A stretch of 64,000 nt of DNA from Thalassobacillus devorans MSP14 (GTDB lineage: Bacteria > Bacillota > Bacilli > Bacillales > Halobacillaceae), in NCBI RefSeq assembly GCF_000496835.1, contig NZ_KI543236.1, forward strand, positions 1,468,773-1,532,772, in the 5' to 3' direction. The translations under genes were made by a program, and so were the position numbers. Shown here in pieces: positions 46,774 through 54,865 of the stretch (positions are counted from its first letter, which is position 1; the number at the start of each line of letters is the position of its first letter). The notes under the pieces are model-generated. The model was not told where the DNA came from. It did not search any database and saw only the letters and a program-made list of their open reading frames with translations.

Positions 46774-47265
46774 TTAACTCAATACGTCCAGGATCTCCCT
46801 GGCTATAAATTCAGGACTCTTCCCTTCTACTTCGATAATATAATCAGCAGCTTGTACGTACACTGGTCGGCGCTCTTTTAAAAGTTGAAGCTTCTCCTCT
46901 TCTTTCCCTTTCCATAATGGACGGTTTCCATCCTGAGATAATCTTTTGTTGATGGTATCAAAGCTGGCATCAAGGAAAATGACTGTGCCACGACGCATCA
47001 ACTCCCGATTAACCGGATTCATCGGAACTCCTCCACCGGTAGAAACAATCGCATTATCCGCTGGAAATTCCTGGAGCAATGCAGTTTCCAGCTTTCGAAA
47101 ATAGGCTTCCCCATCATCGGCAAATATTTCTTTAATCTTTTTACCTTCGCTTTCTTCAATCAGCTCATCCATTTCCAAGAGAGTTAGTGATTCATTCTGA
47201 CAAAGAATTTCTGCAACTGTTGTTTTACCGCTTCCCATAAAACCGATCAAGTAAATAGTCTTCAT
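46774..47265 (-). CDS. aroK: shikimate kinase
   Basis: 163 residues. It phosphorylates shikimate in aromatic synthesis. P-loop GFMGSGKTT at residues 8-16, shikimate-binding DELIEE near 33-38, GEAYFRKLE, the STGGGVPM loop near 75-82, and the lid segment GNRPLW with its arginine are all present. Divergent from the comG operon. Confidence 0.95.
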   Translation of the reverse strand: MKTIYLIGFMGSGKTTVAEILCQNESLTLLEMDELIEESEGKKIKEIFADDGEAYFRKLETALLQEFPADNAIVSTGGGVPMNPVNRELMRRGTVIFLDASFDTINKRLSQDGNRPLWKGKEEEKLQLLKERRPVYVQAADYIIEVEGKSPEFIAREILDVLS

Positions 47266-47367
47266 GCTTCCCCCTCCTATTAAAAAATATTTTGAAATCC
47301 ATGCAGGATTATTGGAACATTTGTCGAATTATGTAATTTAAACAAAAAAGCGAGGTGATATATTGAA

Positions 47368-48372
47368 GTGAGCTCAACTGCAAAATTATCTCATCAGCTG
47401 TTAATCTCAGCCATACAGTCAACTGCTACAGATATACACTTTTCCCCCTACCTTCAAAAAGTGGACATTCATTTCCGTGTACATGGAAAACGGATATTTC
47501 ATTCCTCCATTACCACTCCAGTTTACGCGAAATTACTTTCCTATTACAAATTCACTTCCGGGATGGACATTGGAGAAATTAAAAAGCCCCAAAATGGAAC
47601 AATTTCTTTCCGAAATCGCGATGACCTTTTTTCCTTGCGGCTTTCCACACTTCCTATCCAGTCAAATGAAAGCCTTGCCATACGGATTCTTCCGCAAACC
47701 GAATCCCTTTCCCTGGAAAAGCTTTTTATCTTCCCTGCACAGTATAAAAGAATTCAAGCATGGCTCCGTCATCAAAGCGGAATGATTCTCTTTACAGGAC
47801 CGACTGGAAGTGGCAAAACCACTACTCTTTATGCATTACTACAAGCTTTAATCAAGGAAAATTCTTATCAGGCCATTACATTAGAGGATCCAATTGAAAA
47901 AAACCTCGAAAACATTATTCAGGTTCAAGTGAATGAACGGGCCGGTATCACCTACGATGCAGGACTCAAGGCTGCATTACGACACGACCCTGATTTGATC
48001 ATGGTAGGAGAAATCCGCGATAGGCAAACCGCTCATTTTGCCTTTCATGCGGCTCACACGGGGCACCTGGTACTATCCAGTTTACATGCTAAAGACGCGT
48101 TAGGCACCCTCTTACGATTAAAAGAAATGGGAATTAAAACAGTCGACCTGGAGCAAACTCTGATTTCAATAGCTTCACAAAGATTACTCCCAATTGAATG
48201 TGCCGCGCACCTCCCTAAACGGGCAGCAATCTTGGAACTAATGGACGGTGAGCTGCTCCGTCATGCTATTCATGAAAACTCTCTCCCTGTATCCACGCCT
48301 TTTTATTCCTTTGATCATTTAAGGAGAAAAGCCTATGCCTACGGTTACCTTTCCAAAAATGAATTTGTTTAG
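47368..48372 (+). CDS. comGA: competence protein ComGA (type II/IV secretion ATPase)
   Basis: 334 residues. Cytoplasmic traffic ATPase that powers assembly of the competence pseudopilus for DNA uptake. Walker A GPTGSGKTTTLYALL near residue 143, aspartate box LTLEDPIE-like ITLEDPIE, Walker B DPDLIMVGEIRD near residue 205 and His box HTGHLVLSSLHA near residue 228. The only plausible start is GTG at 47368, with GAGGTG ten bases upstream. An AAAAAATATTTT stretch near 47283-47294 is a partial ComK half-site. Overlaps comGB. Confidence 0.95.
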   Translation: MSSTAKLSHQLLISAIQSTATDIHFSPYLQKVDIHFRVHGKRIFHSSITTPVYAKLLSYYKFTSGMDIGEIKKPQNGTISFRNRDDLFSLRLSTLPIQSNESLAIRILPQTESLSLEKLFIFPAQYKRIQAWLRHQSGMILFTGPTGSGKTTTLYALLQALIKENSYQAITLEDPIEKNLENIIQVQVNERAGITYDAGLKAALRHDPDLIMVGEIRDRQTAHFAFHAAHTGHLVLSSLHAKDALGTLLRLKEMGIKTVDLEQTLISIASQRLLPIECAAHLPKRAAILELMDGELLRHAIHENSLPVSTPFYSFDHLRRKAYAYGYLSKNEFV

Positions 48373-49399
48373 AAGCAGATCATCAGTGACTTTGCCACAA
48401 AAGATTCAGGTTCAATTCTTAGATCGTATGAGCCACCTTTTAAAAAAAGGATATCCCCTGCTGGAAGCATTAACTATTCTAACCTGGGATGAGCGGTTTG
48501 ACAGGATGGCTGCAGATATCACACAAGAATTAAAAAGTGGAAAGCCGATTGATGTGTGTATGCAGGCTACGGGTTTTTCAAGGAACATAGTTTCATTTTT
48601 ATACTTCGCGAGGGTGCATCGTAATCTTGATGAAATTTTTCATCAATGCAGCACAATGATTCAACTAGAAAATAAATATGTGAATAAATTCAAACAAGTT
48701 ATTCGCTACCCTGTTTTTTTGACATTATTTTTAGTAATCATGTTATTTGTCATTGATCGCACCATCTTCCCCGCTTTTGTGACGATGTTTCAGTCACAGG
48801 AAACTGTAAGTAAAGGATTAATGGCAGCAGTATTTGTAACAGGTTTTGTTATCACCTCCGGAAAGGTGATAATGGCTTTAGGGGTAACTGCATTTATTTA
48901 CTGGAAGTTCAGGAAGCGCACAATATCATTAGATAAACAACTTCTATTTTATGAAAAGATTCCAATACTTCGCGATTATCATAAACTGAAAACTACTTTC
49001 CTATTTGCCACACACTTACACTCTATACTATCCACGGGCATTTCCATGAAAGAAGCGTTGCATGTTATGAGTAACCAGGCCCATTATCCCCTGCTACGCC
49101 ATCAAGCCGATATCATACTCGAACAACTGGAACAAGGAGCAACCATAGCGCAAGCCATCCATCATTGCCAAATGTTTCGCACAGAACTGACCAATATTTT
49201 CCACAGAACATCCGACCTCACAACTTTAATTAGAGACTTAGCTATGCTTTCCGAGATGCTTACCGACATGACAAGGGAAAAGTTGAATAAAGCTCTGGAA
49301 ATCATCCAGCCTGTATTCTTCATTATCATAGCAGTATTCATTTTATTTATTTACGGCTCGATTATGTTGCCTATGTATCAATGGATGAACCAAATATAG
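48335..49399 (+). CDS. comGB: competence protein ComGB (pilus platform protein)
   Basis: 354 residues, GspF/PilC-type inner-membrane platform with two T2SSF domains and three membrane helices (about 122-145, 165-192, 325-345). It would organise the ComGC pseudopilus with ComGA. The ATG at 48335 has AGGAG eight bases upstream and lies 38 bases inside comGA. Confidence 0.94.
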   Translation: MPTVTFPKMNLFRSRSSVTLPQKIQVQFLDRMSHLLKKGYPLLEALTILTWDERFDRMAADITQELKSGKPIDVCMQATGFSRNIVSFLYFARVHRNLDEIFHQCSTMIQLENKYVNKFKQVIRYPVFLTLFLVIMLFVIDRTIFPAFVTMFQSQETVSKGLMAAVFVTGFVITSGKVIMALGVTAFIYWKFRKRTISLDKQLLFYEKIPILRDYHKLKTTFLFATHLHSILSTGISMKEALHVMSNQAHYPLLRHQADIILEQLEQGATIAQAIHHCQMFRTELTNIFHRTSDLTTLIRDLAMLSEMLTDMTREKLNKALEIIQPVFFIIIAVFILFIYGSIMLPMYQWMNQI

Positions 49400-49413
49400 A
49401 AAGGAAGATACTA

Positions 49414-49716
49414 ATGTTTACAAACGAGAAAGGTTTCACATTAATTGAAATGTTAGTCGTTTTACTAATCATTTCAGTATTATTGATTATAACCATACCG
49501 AATATAGCACAGAACAATCAAATGGTCCGTGATAAAGGATGCGCTGCACTGGTCAAACTGGCTGAAGCACAGGTTCAGGCATATTACATCAATGAAGAGG
49601 AAATGCCAACTTTAATCAGCGATTTAGAGACTAAAGGTTATATTACCGAGACTACATGTCCTAATGGCAGCACCCTTTCACTTTCAAGTGATGGCAAAGT
49701 AACATCAGCCCCATAG
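49414..49716 (+). CDS. comGC: competence major pseudopilin ComGC
   Basis: 100 residues from the ATG at 49414 (AGGAAG seven bases upstream). The prepilin peptidase site reads EKGFTLIEMLVVLLIIS, with glycine at -1, phenylalanine at +1 and glutamate at +5, followed by the hydrophobic assembly helix. Two cysteines (AALVKLAEA preceded by GC, and TTC) could form the known intramolecular disulfide. It is the main subunit of the transformation pilus. Confidence 0.95.
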   Translation: MFTNEKGFTLIEMLVVLLIISVLLIITIPNIAQNNQMVRDKGCAALVKLAEAQVQAYYINEEEMPTLISDLETKGYITETTCPNGSTLSLSSDGKVTSAP

Positions 49717-49733
49717 GTTATCGGAATACTATT

Positions 49734-50171
49734 ATGTTAAATAGAAATGGTTATACGCTGCTTGAGACTATGATTGTACTATTAACTCTAAGTGTTTTCC
49801 TTATAATCGCTGTTCCGATCCATCACCAGACCCAGGCACATATTTCTTTTACTAATTTTTACAAACAATTTGAAGATGATGTCTTACTTACCCAGCAGTT
49901 GGCGATGAACAATCAATCATTTTACGACTTAATAATTAGACCCGAGCAGAAAAAATATTTTTTAATGGATGCAGTAAAAGAACAGAAAATTATCGAGCGT
50001 AATATTCCTCACGCATTGACGGTTGAGCTTCAGACTCTACAAATCCCCATCCGTTTTTCCTCTGACGGTACTATTTACAGTCCAGGAAGCTTTCGTATAA
50101 AAACTCCCGATAAAACCTATAAAGTTGTCTTCCCATTCGGCAAAAGCAGGTGTTATATGTATGAAATATAA
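49734..50171 (+). CDS. comGD: competence minor pseudopilin ComGD
   Basis: 145 residues with a class III prepilin signal NRNGYTLLETMIVLLTLSVF. It is a minor pilin, thought to prime pilus assembly. 17 bases after comGC, and its end overlaps the start of comGE. Confidence 0.9.
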   Translation: MLNRNGYTLLETMIVLLTLSVFLIIAVPIHHQTQAHISFTNFYKQFEDDVLLTQQLAMNNQSFYDLIIRPEQKKYFLMDAVKEQKIIERNIPHALTVELQTLQIPIRFSSDGTIYSPGSFRIKTPDKTYKVVFPFGKSRCYMYEI

Positions 50172-50493
50172 TGGCTTTACATTGTTGGAAGTAATCGTAG
50201 CATTTGGTTTATTGCTTACACTTATGCTGAGCACTATACCAATCATAATGAAAGTAAACCTGGAAGAAGCTATACTCACAGACCGGAGAAAGGTGACATC
50301 AATTTTGCATGATGAGTTAATTAAAAAAGTGAATGATCCAGGGGTTGGATTGTTGAGTTACTCTATTAATGATTTTACTATGATCAATGTAGACTTTGAC
50401 ATCAAGGAAGGTTTAATCAAAGCATGTGCAGATTGGGCCAATAAACAAAATCACACAGAAAAGGTTTGTCTTAATGGATATCGAAAAAATTAA
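50161..50493 (+). CDS. comGE: competence minor pseudopilin ComGE
   Basis: 110 residues from ATG 50161 (AGGTG nine bases upstream). Prepilin motif YNGFTLLEVIVAFGLLL with Glu at +5. An upstream in-frame ATG at 50125 would push the pilin motif 12 residues inward and lacks a ribosome site. Start overlaps comGD and end overlaps comGF. Confidence 0.85.
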   Translation: MKYNGFTLLEVIVAFGLLLTLMLSTIPIIMKVNLEEAILTDRRKVTSILHDELIKKVNDPGVGLLSYSINDFTMINVDFDIKEGLIKACADWANKQNHTEKVCLNGYRKN

Positions 50494-50899
50494 TGGATAT
50501 ACATTAGCTGAAACAATCATAAGTTTATTGCTAGTCACCTTACTGATCAGCTTTCTCCCCCCTTTATTTCAATTACTATCTATTGATAACCAGCAGGAGG
50601 AACTAAGTGTACAGCAATTCTTCACTTTTGCTTCAGATGAACTGGCGCTTAATGACCTGGTTTCCGTGCAATCCAATCGTTTGGAATTGCTTTCCTATCA
50701 TAATGAGCTTGTCACAATCGAAAGATATGGTTATTCTCTCAGGAGACAAGTTGGCGGACGAGGACATGAAGTATTATTAAGAAATATTGAATCGGTTCAA
50801 TTTTCTCTAGAAAATAATCAGCTTTTGGTTGTTATTACATCATTGGGGGGAAAAACTTTTGAAAAACGACTTCAAGTATACACCAGCACCCTGCCATAA
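50474..50899 (+). CDS. comGF: competence minor pseudopilin ComGF
   Basis: 141 residues from ATG 50474. Prepilin-like start INGYTLAETIISLLLVTLL, then the ComGF-type beta-rich domain (LRRQVGGRGHEVLL, VQFSLENNQLLVVI). It overlaps comGE and comGG. Confidence 0.88.
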   Translation: MDIEKINGYTLAETIISLLLVTLLISFLPPLFQLLSIDNQQEELSVQQFFTFASDELALNDLVSVQSNRLELLSYHNELVTIERYGYSLRRQVGGRGHEVLLRNIESVQFSLENNQLLVVITSLGGKTFEKRLQVYTSTLP

Positions 50900-51245
50900 T
50901 GGGTTCGTCTTTCCTTTCGTGTTATTACTGAGTTTACTCTTGCTTGGTGTTACAACCACCTCCATTCAGTTATATCAAAACCATCAATATATAACACAGC
51001 TGCATCTTGACAATATTGTGATGGATACTTTATTTCAGTGTGGAATAGCCAAATTCCATAAAGAAATGAGTAGCCTGGAAGAACTTCCAAAGTCCGGGGA
51101 GGTCATGTACCTTTTCCCGGATGGGGAAGCTTCAATTAACTATACGTGGATAGAAGGGCGTACCTATGACCTTCAGCTGGTCATAACTACAAATAAAGGT
51201 GTCAAAAATAAATTTGGAAGAGTGTATAAATTGGAAGAAGCATGA
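50859..51245 (+). CDS. comGG: competence minor pseudopilin ComGG
   Basis: 128 residues if started at the TTG at 50859, preceded by GGGGGG eight bases upstream. A hydrophobic helix (VFPFVLLLSLLLLGVTTTSI) follows a short basic leader, and the canonical Gly-Phe cleavage site is replaced by HNGFVFPF without Glu at +5, as in known ComGG proteins. Last gene of the operon, overlapping comGF by 41 bases. Confidence 0.82.
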   Translation: MKNDFKYTPAPCHNGFVFPFVLLLSLLLLGVTTTSIQLYQNHQYITQLHLDNIVMDTLFQCGIAKFHKEMSSLEELPKSGEVMYLFPDGEASINYTWIEGRTYDLQLVITTNKGVKNKFGRVYKLEEA

Positions 51246-51316
51246 AATAAAAATTCTTTTTTCACTTTTGCATAATTTCTATTTTCCGGTACAAACTATA
51301 GTTACATTATCATTAA

Positions 51317-51388
51317 TGGGCTATAGCCAAGCGGTAAGGCAGCGGATTTTGATTCCGTCATTCGTTGGTTCGAATCCAGCTAGCCCAG
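51317..51388 (+). tRNA. tRNA-Gln (anticodon TTG)
   Basis: 72 bases. Acceptor stem TGGGCTA / TAGCCCA is perfect, the D-arm contains AAGCGGTAAGGC, the anticodon loop TTTTGAT gives TTG, and the T-arm holds GGTTCGAATCC. G at 51388 is the discriminator base. No CCA is encoded (CTT follows). Lone tRNA-Gln downstream of comG also occurs in Bacillus. Confidence 0.95.
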
Positions 51389-51396
51389 CTTGTATC

Positions 51397-51442
51397 AAAA
51401 CATGCTAACAGAAGGGTGCCCTTCCTATTAGCATGTTTTTGT
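51397..51442 (+). terminator. terminator downstream of tRNA-Gln
   Basis: AACATGCTAA and TTAGCATGTT arms with an inner GAAGGG / CCCTTC stem, then T-run. The 51246-51316 stretch between comGG and the tRNA shows no clear terminator, so comG transcription may end here too. Confidence 0.88.
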
Positions 51443-51532
51443 TTGTCATCACGTTTTCAGGTTAACAAGTTAGCCATATTAGCAATTTGTGTACGTTTTT
51501 TAACATTCTTTCCCTTTAAGTAAAAAACAGTA

Positions 51533-51560
51533 AGGTTTGTATTATAATGAAGGCAAACCT
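51533..51560. promoter_or_regulatory. inverted repeat over the -10 of the HTH regulator gene
   Basis: AGGTTTG (51533-51539) and CAAACCT (51554-51560) form a perfect 7-bp inverted repeat with a 14-base spacer that contains a perfect -10 TATAAT (51543-51548). It lies 26 bases before the start codon at 51586. Autoregulation by the encoded HTH protein is inferred. Confidence 0.55.
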
Positions 51561-51585
51561 ATTCTATTATGAGGGGTGACTGTTT

Positions 51586-52266
51586 ATGGAACAGACCTTG
51601 AAAATTACTAATGTATTAAGTGATCCAACCCGTTTTCATATTTATGAGTTTATTGTAAAGAAGAATACAGATGTTACCGTTCAGGATGTTGCCGAAGCTT
51701 TTGAGATCCATCCAAATGTTGCACGCTTGCATTTATCTAAACTGGAAGATGTCAATATGTTAATTTCCCACACCAAAAAAACAGGTCGTGGCGGCAGGCC
51801 AAGCAGAGTTTATAACTTATCCCAGGAAGTGGTACAGCTTCACTTCCCATTCCGTGATTATCAGTTGTTAGCACAAATCGCATTTGAGGCCTTCGCTGAA
51901 ATGGGTGAAGCTGGTAAAACAGCTCTCTATTCAACTGGTAAGAAATTCGGGAAAGAAATTATTGAAAGACAAACTTCTAATACGTCAAACTTAAATCGGG
52001 CTGAAAAACTCGAACTTTTAAAGAATTCTGCTGAAATGACTGGACTATTTCCTGAATTTCACCTGCAAACGGATGATACCATTGTATTCACCGTAAATAA
52101 TTGTCCATTTAAGGAAGTAGCTTCTGGTCAGAAGCAATTAGTATGTGATATGCACGGTTACTTTTTAAAAGGTATGTTTGAAGCAATGTTTCAGGATATA
52201 GAATTAAAAGAAGAGCATAATATGATGGACGGCTGCGCAAACTGTCTATACAGAGCTCAAATTTGA
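51586..52266 (+). CDS. winged-helix transcriptional regulator with C-terminal cysteine cluster (COG2345-like)
   Basis: 226 residues. An ArsR-like N-terminal winged helix (about 5-75, VQDVAEAFEIHPNVARLHLSKL and GRGGRPSRVYNL wing) is followed by a helical domain and a C-terminal metal-binding-like part. The cysteine pattern is C-x13-C (NNCPF to LVCDMHG), about 27 residues, then CANC. It resembles COG2345 regulators, related to the iron-sulfur sensor SufR, but the spacing differs, so the cofactor is uncertain. GAGGGG lies ten bases upstream. The gene stands alone after tRNA-Gln. Confidence 0.75.
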   Translation: MEQTLKITNVLSDPTRFHIYEFIVKKNTDVTVQDVAEAFEIHPNVARLHLSKLEDVNMLISHTKKTGRGGRPSRVYNLSQEVVQLHFPFRDYQLLAQIAFEAFAEMGEAGKTALYSTGKKFGKEIIERQTSNTSNLNRAEKLELLKNSAEMTGLFPEFHLQTDDTIVFTVNNCPFKEVASGQKQLVCDMHGYFLKGMFEAMFQDIELKEEHNMMDGCANCLYRAQI

Positions 52267-52285
52267 CATTTTTGTGAGGATTCGT

Positions 52286-52314
52286 TTTACATTCTTTGTA
52301 TAGTCGTTTATAAT
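52286..52314 (+). promoter_or_regulatory. sigma-A promoter of the DUF2626 gene
   Basis: TTTACA (52286-52291) and TATAAT (52309-52314) separated by 17 bases, about 40 bases before the start codon. Confidence 0.8.
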
Positions 52315-52354
52315 ATCTATGATAGTTTCATCGAAGAAAAGGAGGGGGAAAAGC

Positions 52355-52594
52355 ATGGATCGTATGTTCCGCGTGCTTGCCTTTTGGACTGGTATTTTTA
52401 CTGTCATGTTTTACGTTGGCGACATGGATGAATCGGCTTTATTATTTTTAGTTCAAACGGCTTTTTTCCTTGCAGTAAGTTACTTAAAGCTGTCAGAACG
52501 TATGTATATGTACATATTTGGCGCCTACCTGACAGTATTCATGATCGGTTTTACGTATTACACAACATTTATCTTACAGCCAGGGTTCCATTAA
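52355..52594 (+). CDS. yqgY: DUF2626 family membrane protein YqgY
   Basis: 79 residues from ATG 52355 (GGAGGGGG ten bases upstream). Three probable membrane helices (about 5-20, 25-42, 50-72), with WTGIFTVMFYVGDM and YLKLSERMYMYIFGAYLTVF as family segments. Function unknown. A strong terminator overlaps its end. Confidence 0.88.
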   Translation: MDRMFRVLAFWTGIFTVMFYVGDMDESALLFLVQTAFFLAVSYLKLSERMYMYIFGAYLTVFMIGFTYYTTFILQPGFH

Positions 52595-52634
52595 AAAGAT
52601 CTGTTATCCTTAATCGGATAACAGATCTTTTTTA
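52592..52634. terminator. bidirectional terminator between yqgY and the MidA-type gene
   Basis: AAAAAGATCTGTTATCC and GGATAACAGATCTTTTTT are perfect 17-base arms with a 6-base loop. Confidence 0.95.
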
Positions 52635-53722
52635 TGCCTTGTTAAAGACTCCCTCGTCATATTTTTAGCCTGGATACAAATATCAAACGCTTCACTGTAT
52701 CCATTCCCTGCAACCAGGGAAGAGATGGCGCGATTCTTTTTGCTTTCTTCTGAAAAAGGGTCAGTATTGTTATGTGCTATCAGTTCCTGCAGAATGCCTG
52801 ATTGAAGCAGGAATTCTTTTTGATTCTTTAAATAAATGTTTTTCCAGCCCCTATCCTCACCAAGGGCTTTCCATATATCCCACTGAACATGATGTGTAAT
52901 ATCCATTTCTCCTGGATCCTGTAGCACATTCTTTACCAATTGATGTTGCTTGTAACCCCTTAAGCTGCCTTCTCTTCGCGCAGGATGGTTCCAGTCCTGC
53001 CTCTCATAACCATAATCTACTGTCACAATCAAACCTCTATCCAGAAGAGCATCCACTCCCCACACAGCTTGAAGCATAAAGAGAGGCACCTCTATACGTT
53101 GTCCTTCCTCAAAGTGAAAATTATAGTTGTTTATAAAAAGGGATAACTCCCTATCCAATGGCCGGACCACTTCCTTGTAATGGTCCTTTTCATCCAAAGA
53201 TATTTGAATCTCAACAATTTCACCTTCATACTTTTCCACTACTTTTACCGGCTGAGCATCCAGCCATTCATTTGAAAAGACCAGACCTTCGAAAAAAGAA
53301 TTTTCCCTTGTAAATTCCTCTATACTCTCATAAAGGAAAAAAGCATCTGCCGAATCATCCAACTTTAACGTTTCACGATGGAAAGGACTTTTTTCAATCA
53401 GATGATAGACATAATCTGCTTGATGACTCTTTAAACGCGCGATTACCTGGTGTGCGAAGGTTCCATTCCCTCCCCCTATTTCGCAAATTTGCAGGGGGAT
53501 ATTCAGGGATTGACTCGCCTTTAAGAAATAATCGGCGAACATCTCGGCAAATATGCTATGAATCATGCTGGAGGTGTAGAAATCCCCTTCTTTGCCAACC
53601 TTAATTCCTTCTTTTTGGTAATATCCCCAATTTTCATGATAAAGAGCATAGTCAATAAAAGTGTCATAACCAATGGATGCATCAGGATGATTCAAAATTA
53701 GAGATTTTAAAATTTTCTCCAT
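52610..53722 (-). CDS. MidA/NDUFAF7-type SAM-dependent methyltransferase
   Basis: 370 residues of the COG1565 family, whose mitochondrial member methylates an arginine in complex I. The S-adenosylmethionine loop is CEIGGGNGTFAHQVI near residue 81; other family segments are FSNEWLDAQPVKVV near residue 148 and LIVTVDYGYERQDW near residue 230. The bacterial substrate is unknown. No neighbour gives a clue; it is transcribed alone on the minus strand. Confidence 0.85.
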   Translation of the reverse strand: MEKILKSLILNHPDASIGYDTFIDYALYHENWGYYQKEGIKVGKEGDFYTSSMIHSIFAEMFADYFLKASQSLNIPLQICEIGGGNGTFAHQVIARLKSHQADYVYHLIEKSPFHRETLKLDDSADAFFLYESIEEFTRENSFFEGLVFSNEWLDAQPVKVVEKYEGEIVEIQISLDEKDHYKEVVRPLDRELSLFINNYNFHFEEGQRIEVPLFMLQAVWGVDALLDRGLIVTVDYGYERQDWNHPARREGSLRGYKQHQLVKNVLQDPGEMDITHHVQWDIWKALGEDRGWKNIYLKNQKEFLLQSGILQELIAHNNTDPFSEESKKNRAISSLVAGNGYSEAFDICIQAKNMTRESLTRHKKDLLSD

Positions 53723-53749
53723 TGTTGTCCCCTTTTTAATTTACACTAT

Positions 53750-53777
53750 TGACATAGTGATAATTTAGTTTATACTT
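53750..53777 (+). promoter_or_regulatory. sigma-A promoter of candidate small RNA
   Basis: Perfect -35 TTGACA (53750-53755) and -10 TATACT (53772-53777) with a 16-base spacer, on the plus strand. No protein gene follows before the terminator at 53836-53872. The sequence TGATAAT inside it resembles half a Fur box. Confidence 0.7.
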
Positions 53778-53783
53778 ATTAAT

Positions 53784-53872
53784 AGTAGCTTAACTTTTAT
53801 CCCTAACCAACAAAAGAGCAGAGCACATCCCCCCTAAGATCCTTCTTGAATATTCAAGAAGGATCTTTTTTT
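53784..53872 (+). ncRNA. candidate trans-acting small RNA, about 90 nt
   Basis: Bounded by the promoter at 53750-53777 and a terminator palindrome. The transcript has no ATG/GTG/TTG start with a ribosome site. Its first 50 bases are A/T-rich and probably unstructured; then comes ACATCCCCCCTA with six cytosines (53829-53834), an anti-Shine-Dalgarno type patch, immediately before a terminator stem of 16-base arms (53836-53867) and five T. That build is typical of base-pairing regulatory RNAs of Bacillales such as FsrA or RsaE, but I do not recognise the sequence as either. Confidence 0.6.
53836..53872 (+). terminator. perfect palindromic terminator of candidate small RNA
   Basis: A 32-base perfect palindrome (16-base arms starting AAGATCCTTCTTGAAT) followed by TTTTT on the plus strand only; the minus side ends in GGGGGG, so it is directional. 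Confidence 0.9.
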
Positions 53873-53908
53873 AATGTCCAGGAAATTAAAAATTTCTTTG
53901 TGATTAGG

Positions 53909-54060
53909 AAAACTCGGCTTATCGCCAATGGTTTATGGCGAAAGCCTTAGTTTTACTTATACTTTATACCTTTAAATTTATTTGGTTTAAAAGTACAAAG
54001 AACGTCACACCGAGGCTTGTCTTAAGCTTGTCGGTGGTGAGCAGGGCGCTTGCGCTTTTG
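53909..54060. repeat. hairpin and dispersed-repeat fragment before yqgX
   Basis: AAAACTCGGCTTATCGCCA (53909-53927) pairs with TGGCGAAAGCCTTAGTTTT (53936-53954). Further on, CACACCGA / TCGGTGGTG arms precede CTTGCGCTTTTGTTCTGT (54041-54058), the inverted copy of the first 18 bases of the 24.29-kb element. No gene is present in 53873-54070. Confidence 0.65.
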
Positions 54061-54070
54061 TTCTGTTTTT

Positions 54071-54694
54071 TTACATGGTCACAAAAGGATTCTCCCGTTT
54101 TTCTTCTCTGATGGTTGTCGCTGGTCCATGCCCAGGGTATACCTTGGTTGAATCCGGCAGCGTATACAATTCTTTACGTATACTACTCAAAAGTGTATCC
54201 ATGTCCCCACCTGGAAGATCAGTTCTGCCGATACCCCGTTGGAATAGTGTATCTCCTGCTATGACTATCGCTTCTCCTCTCAATACCAGGGATACACTTC
54301 CAGGGGAATGCCCAGGGGTGTGTCTGACATCGAGCTGGAAGGGACCAATTACCATTTCCCCGATTTCAAAATGGTGTTCAGCGTTGCGCGCTGTAATTTC
54401 CCCCATCTGAAAAAAAGCTGAACCATTCCGATTCGGGTCTGTAAGCCAATTTGCTTCTGCCTTATGGACATAAACCGGGATATCAAAATGATCTCTGACA
54501 TCATCCACTGCTCCAATATGATCAAAATGAGCATGTGTTAACAAAACAGCTGATGGCTTCAAGTTATTATCAGTTAAATAATCAATCAACTGGCTGCTAT
54601 CCCCTCCCGGGTCAATTACCAGACTCCTTTCCTGTTCAGATAGAATATAGCAATTCGTACCTAGAGGCCCAAGGGGCAATTGTACAATTTTCAT
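54071..54694 (-). CDS. yqgX: metallo-beta-lactamase-fold hydrolase YqgX (glyoxalase II-like)
   Basis: 207 residues. Metal-binding signature THAHFDH near residues 53-59, then HTPGHSPGSVSLV near residue 130, an aspartate in IAGDTLF, and a final histidine in VYPGHGP. Related proteins hydrolyse thioesters such as bacillithiol or glutathione adducts, so a hydroxyacyl-thiol hydrolase role is plausible. Divergent from yqgW. Confidence 0.92.
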   Translation of the reverse strand: MKIVQLPLGPLGTNCYILSEQERSLVIDPGGDSSQLIDYLTDNNLKPSAVLLTHAHFDHIGAVDDVRDHFDIPVYVHKAEANWLTDPNRNGSAFFQMGEITARNAEHHFEIGEMVIGPFQLDVRHTPGHSPGSVSLVLRGEAIVIAGDTLFQRGIGRTDLPGGDMDTLLSSIRKELYTLPDSTKVYPGHGPATTIREEKRENPFVTM

Positions 54695-54701
54695 AAGCCT
54701 A

Positions 54702-54730
54702 TTGACTCCTTTGCAATGTTTTATTAAAAT
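54702..54730 (+). promoter_or_regulatory. candidate sigma-A promoter of yqgW
   Basis: TTGACT (54702-54707) and TAAAAT (54725-54730) with a 17-base spacer. It would give a leader of about 130 bases, which is long, so a nearer promoter is possible. Confidence 0.5.
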
Positions 54731-54865
54731 TCATATAGAATAACTCGACAAATTCCAGTCCATACTATAAAATGTATGAGGAATGAAAAGGTTTTACATA
54801 GCCATTATAACATCCAAAGTTAAGCTATGGATACTACACAGTGAAGGGTTTAGGGGGTGCTGAGT

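Noticed and set aside
47283-47345. ComK box upstream of comGA
   Set aside because: Only one imperfect AAAA-N-TTTT half-site is visible; a second half-site at the proper spacing is not clear, so I do not annotate it as a site.
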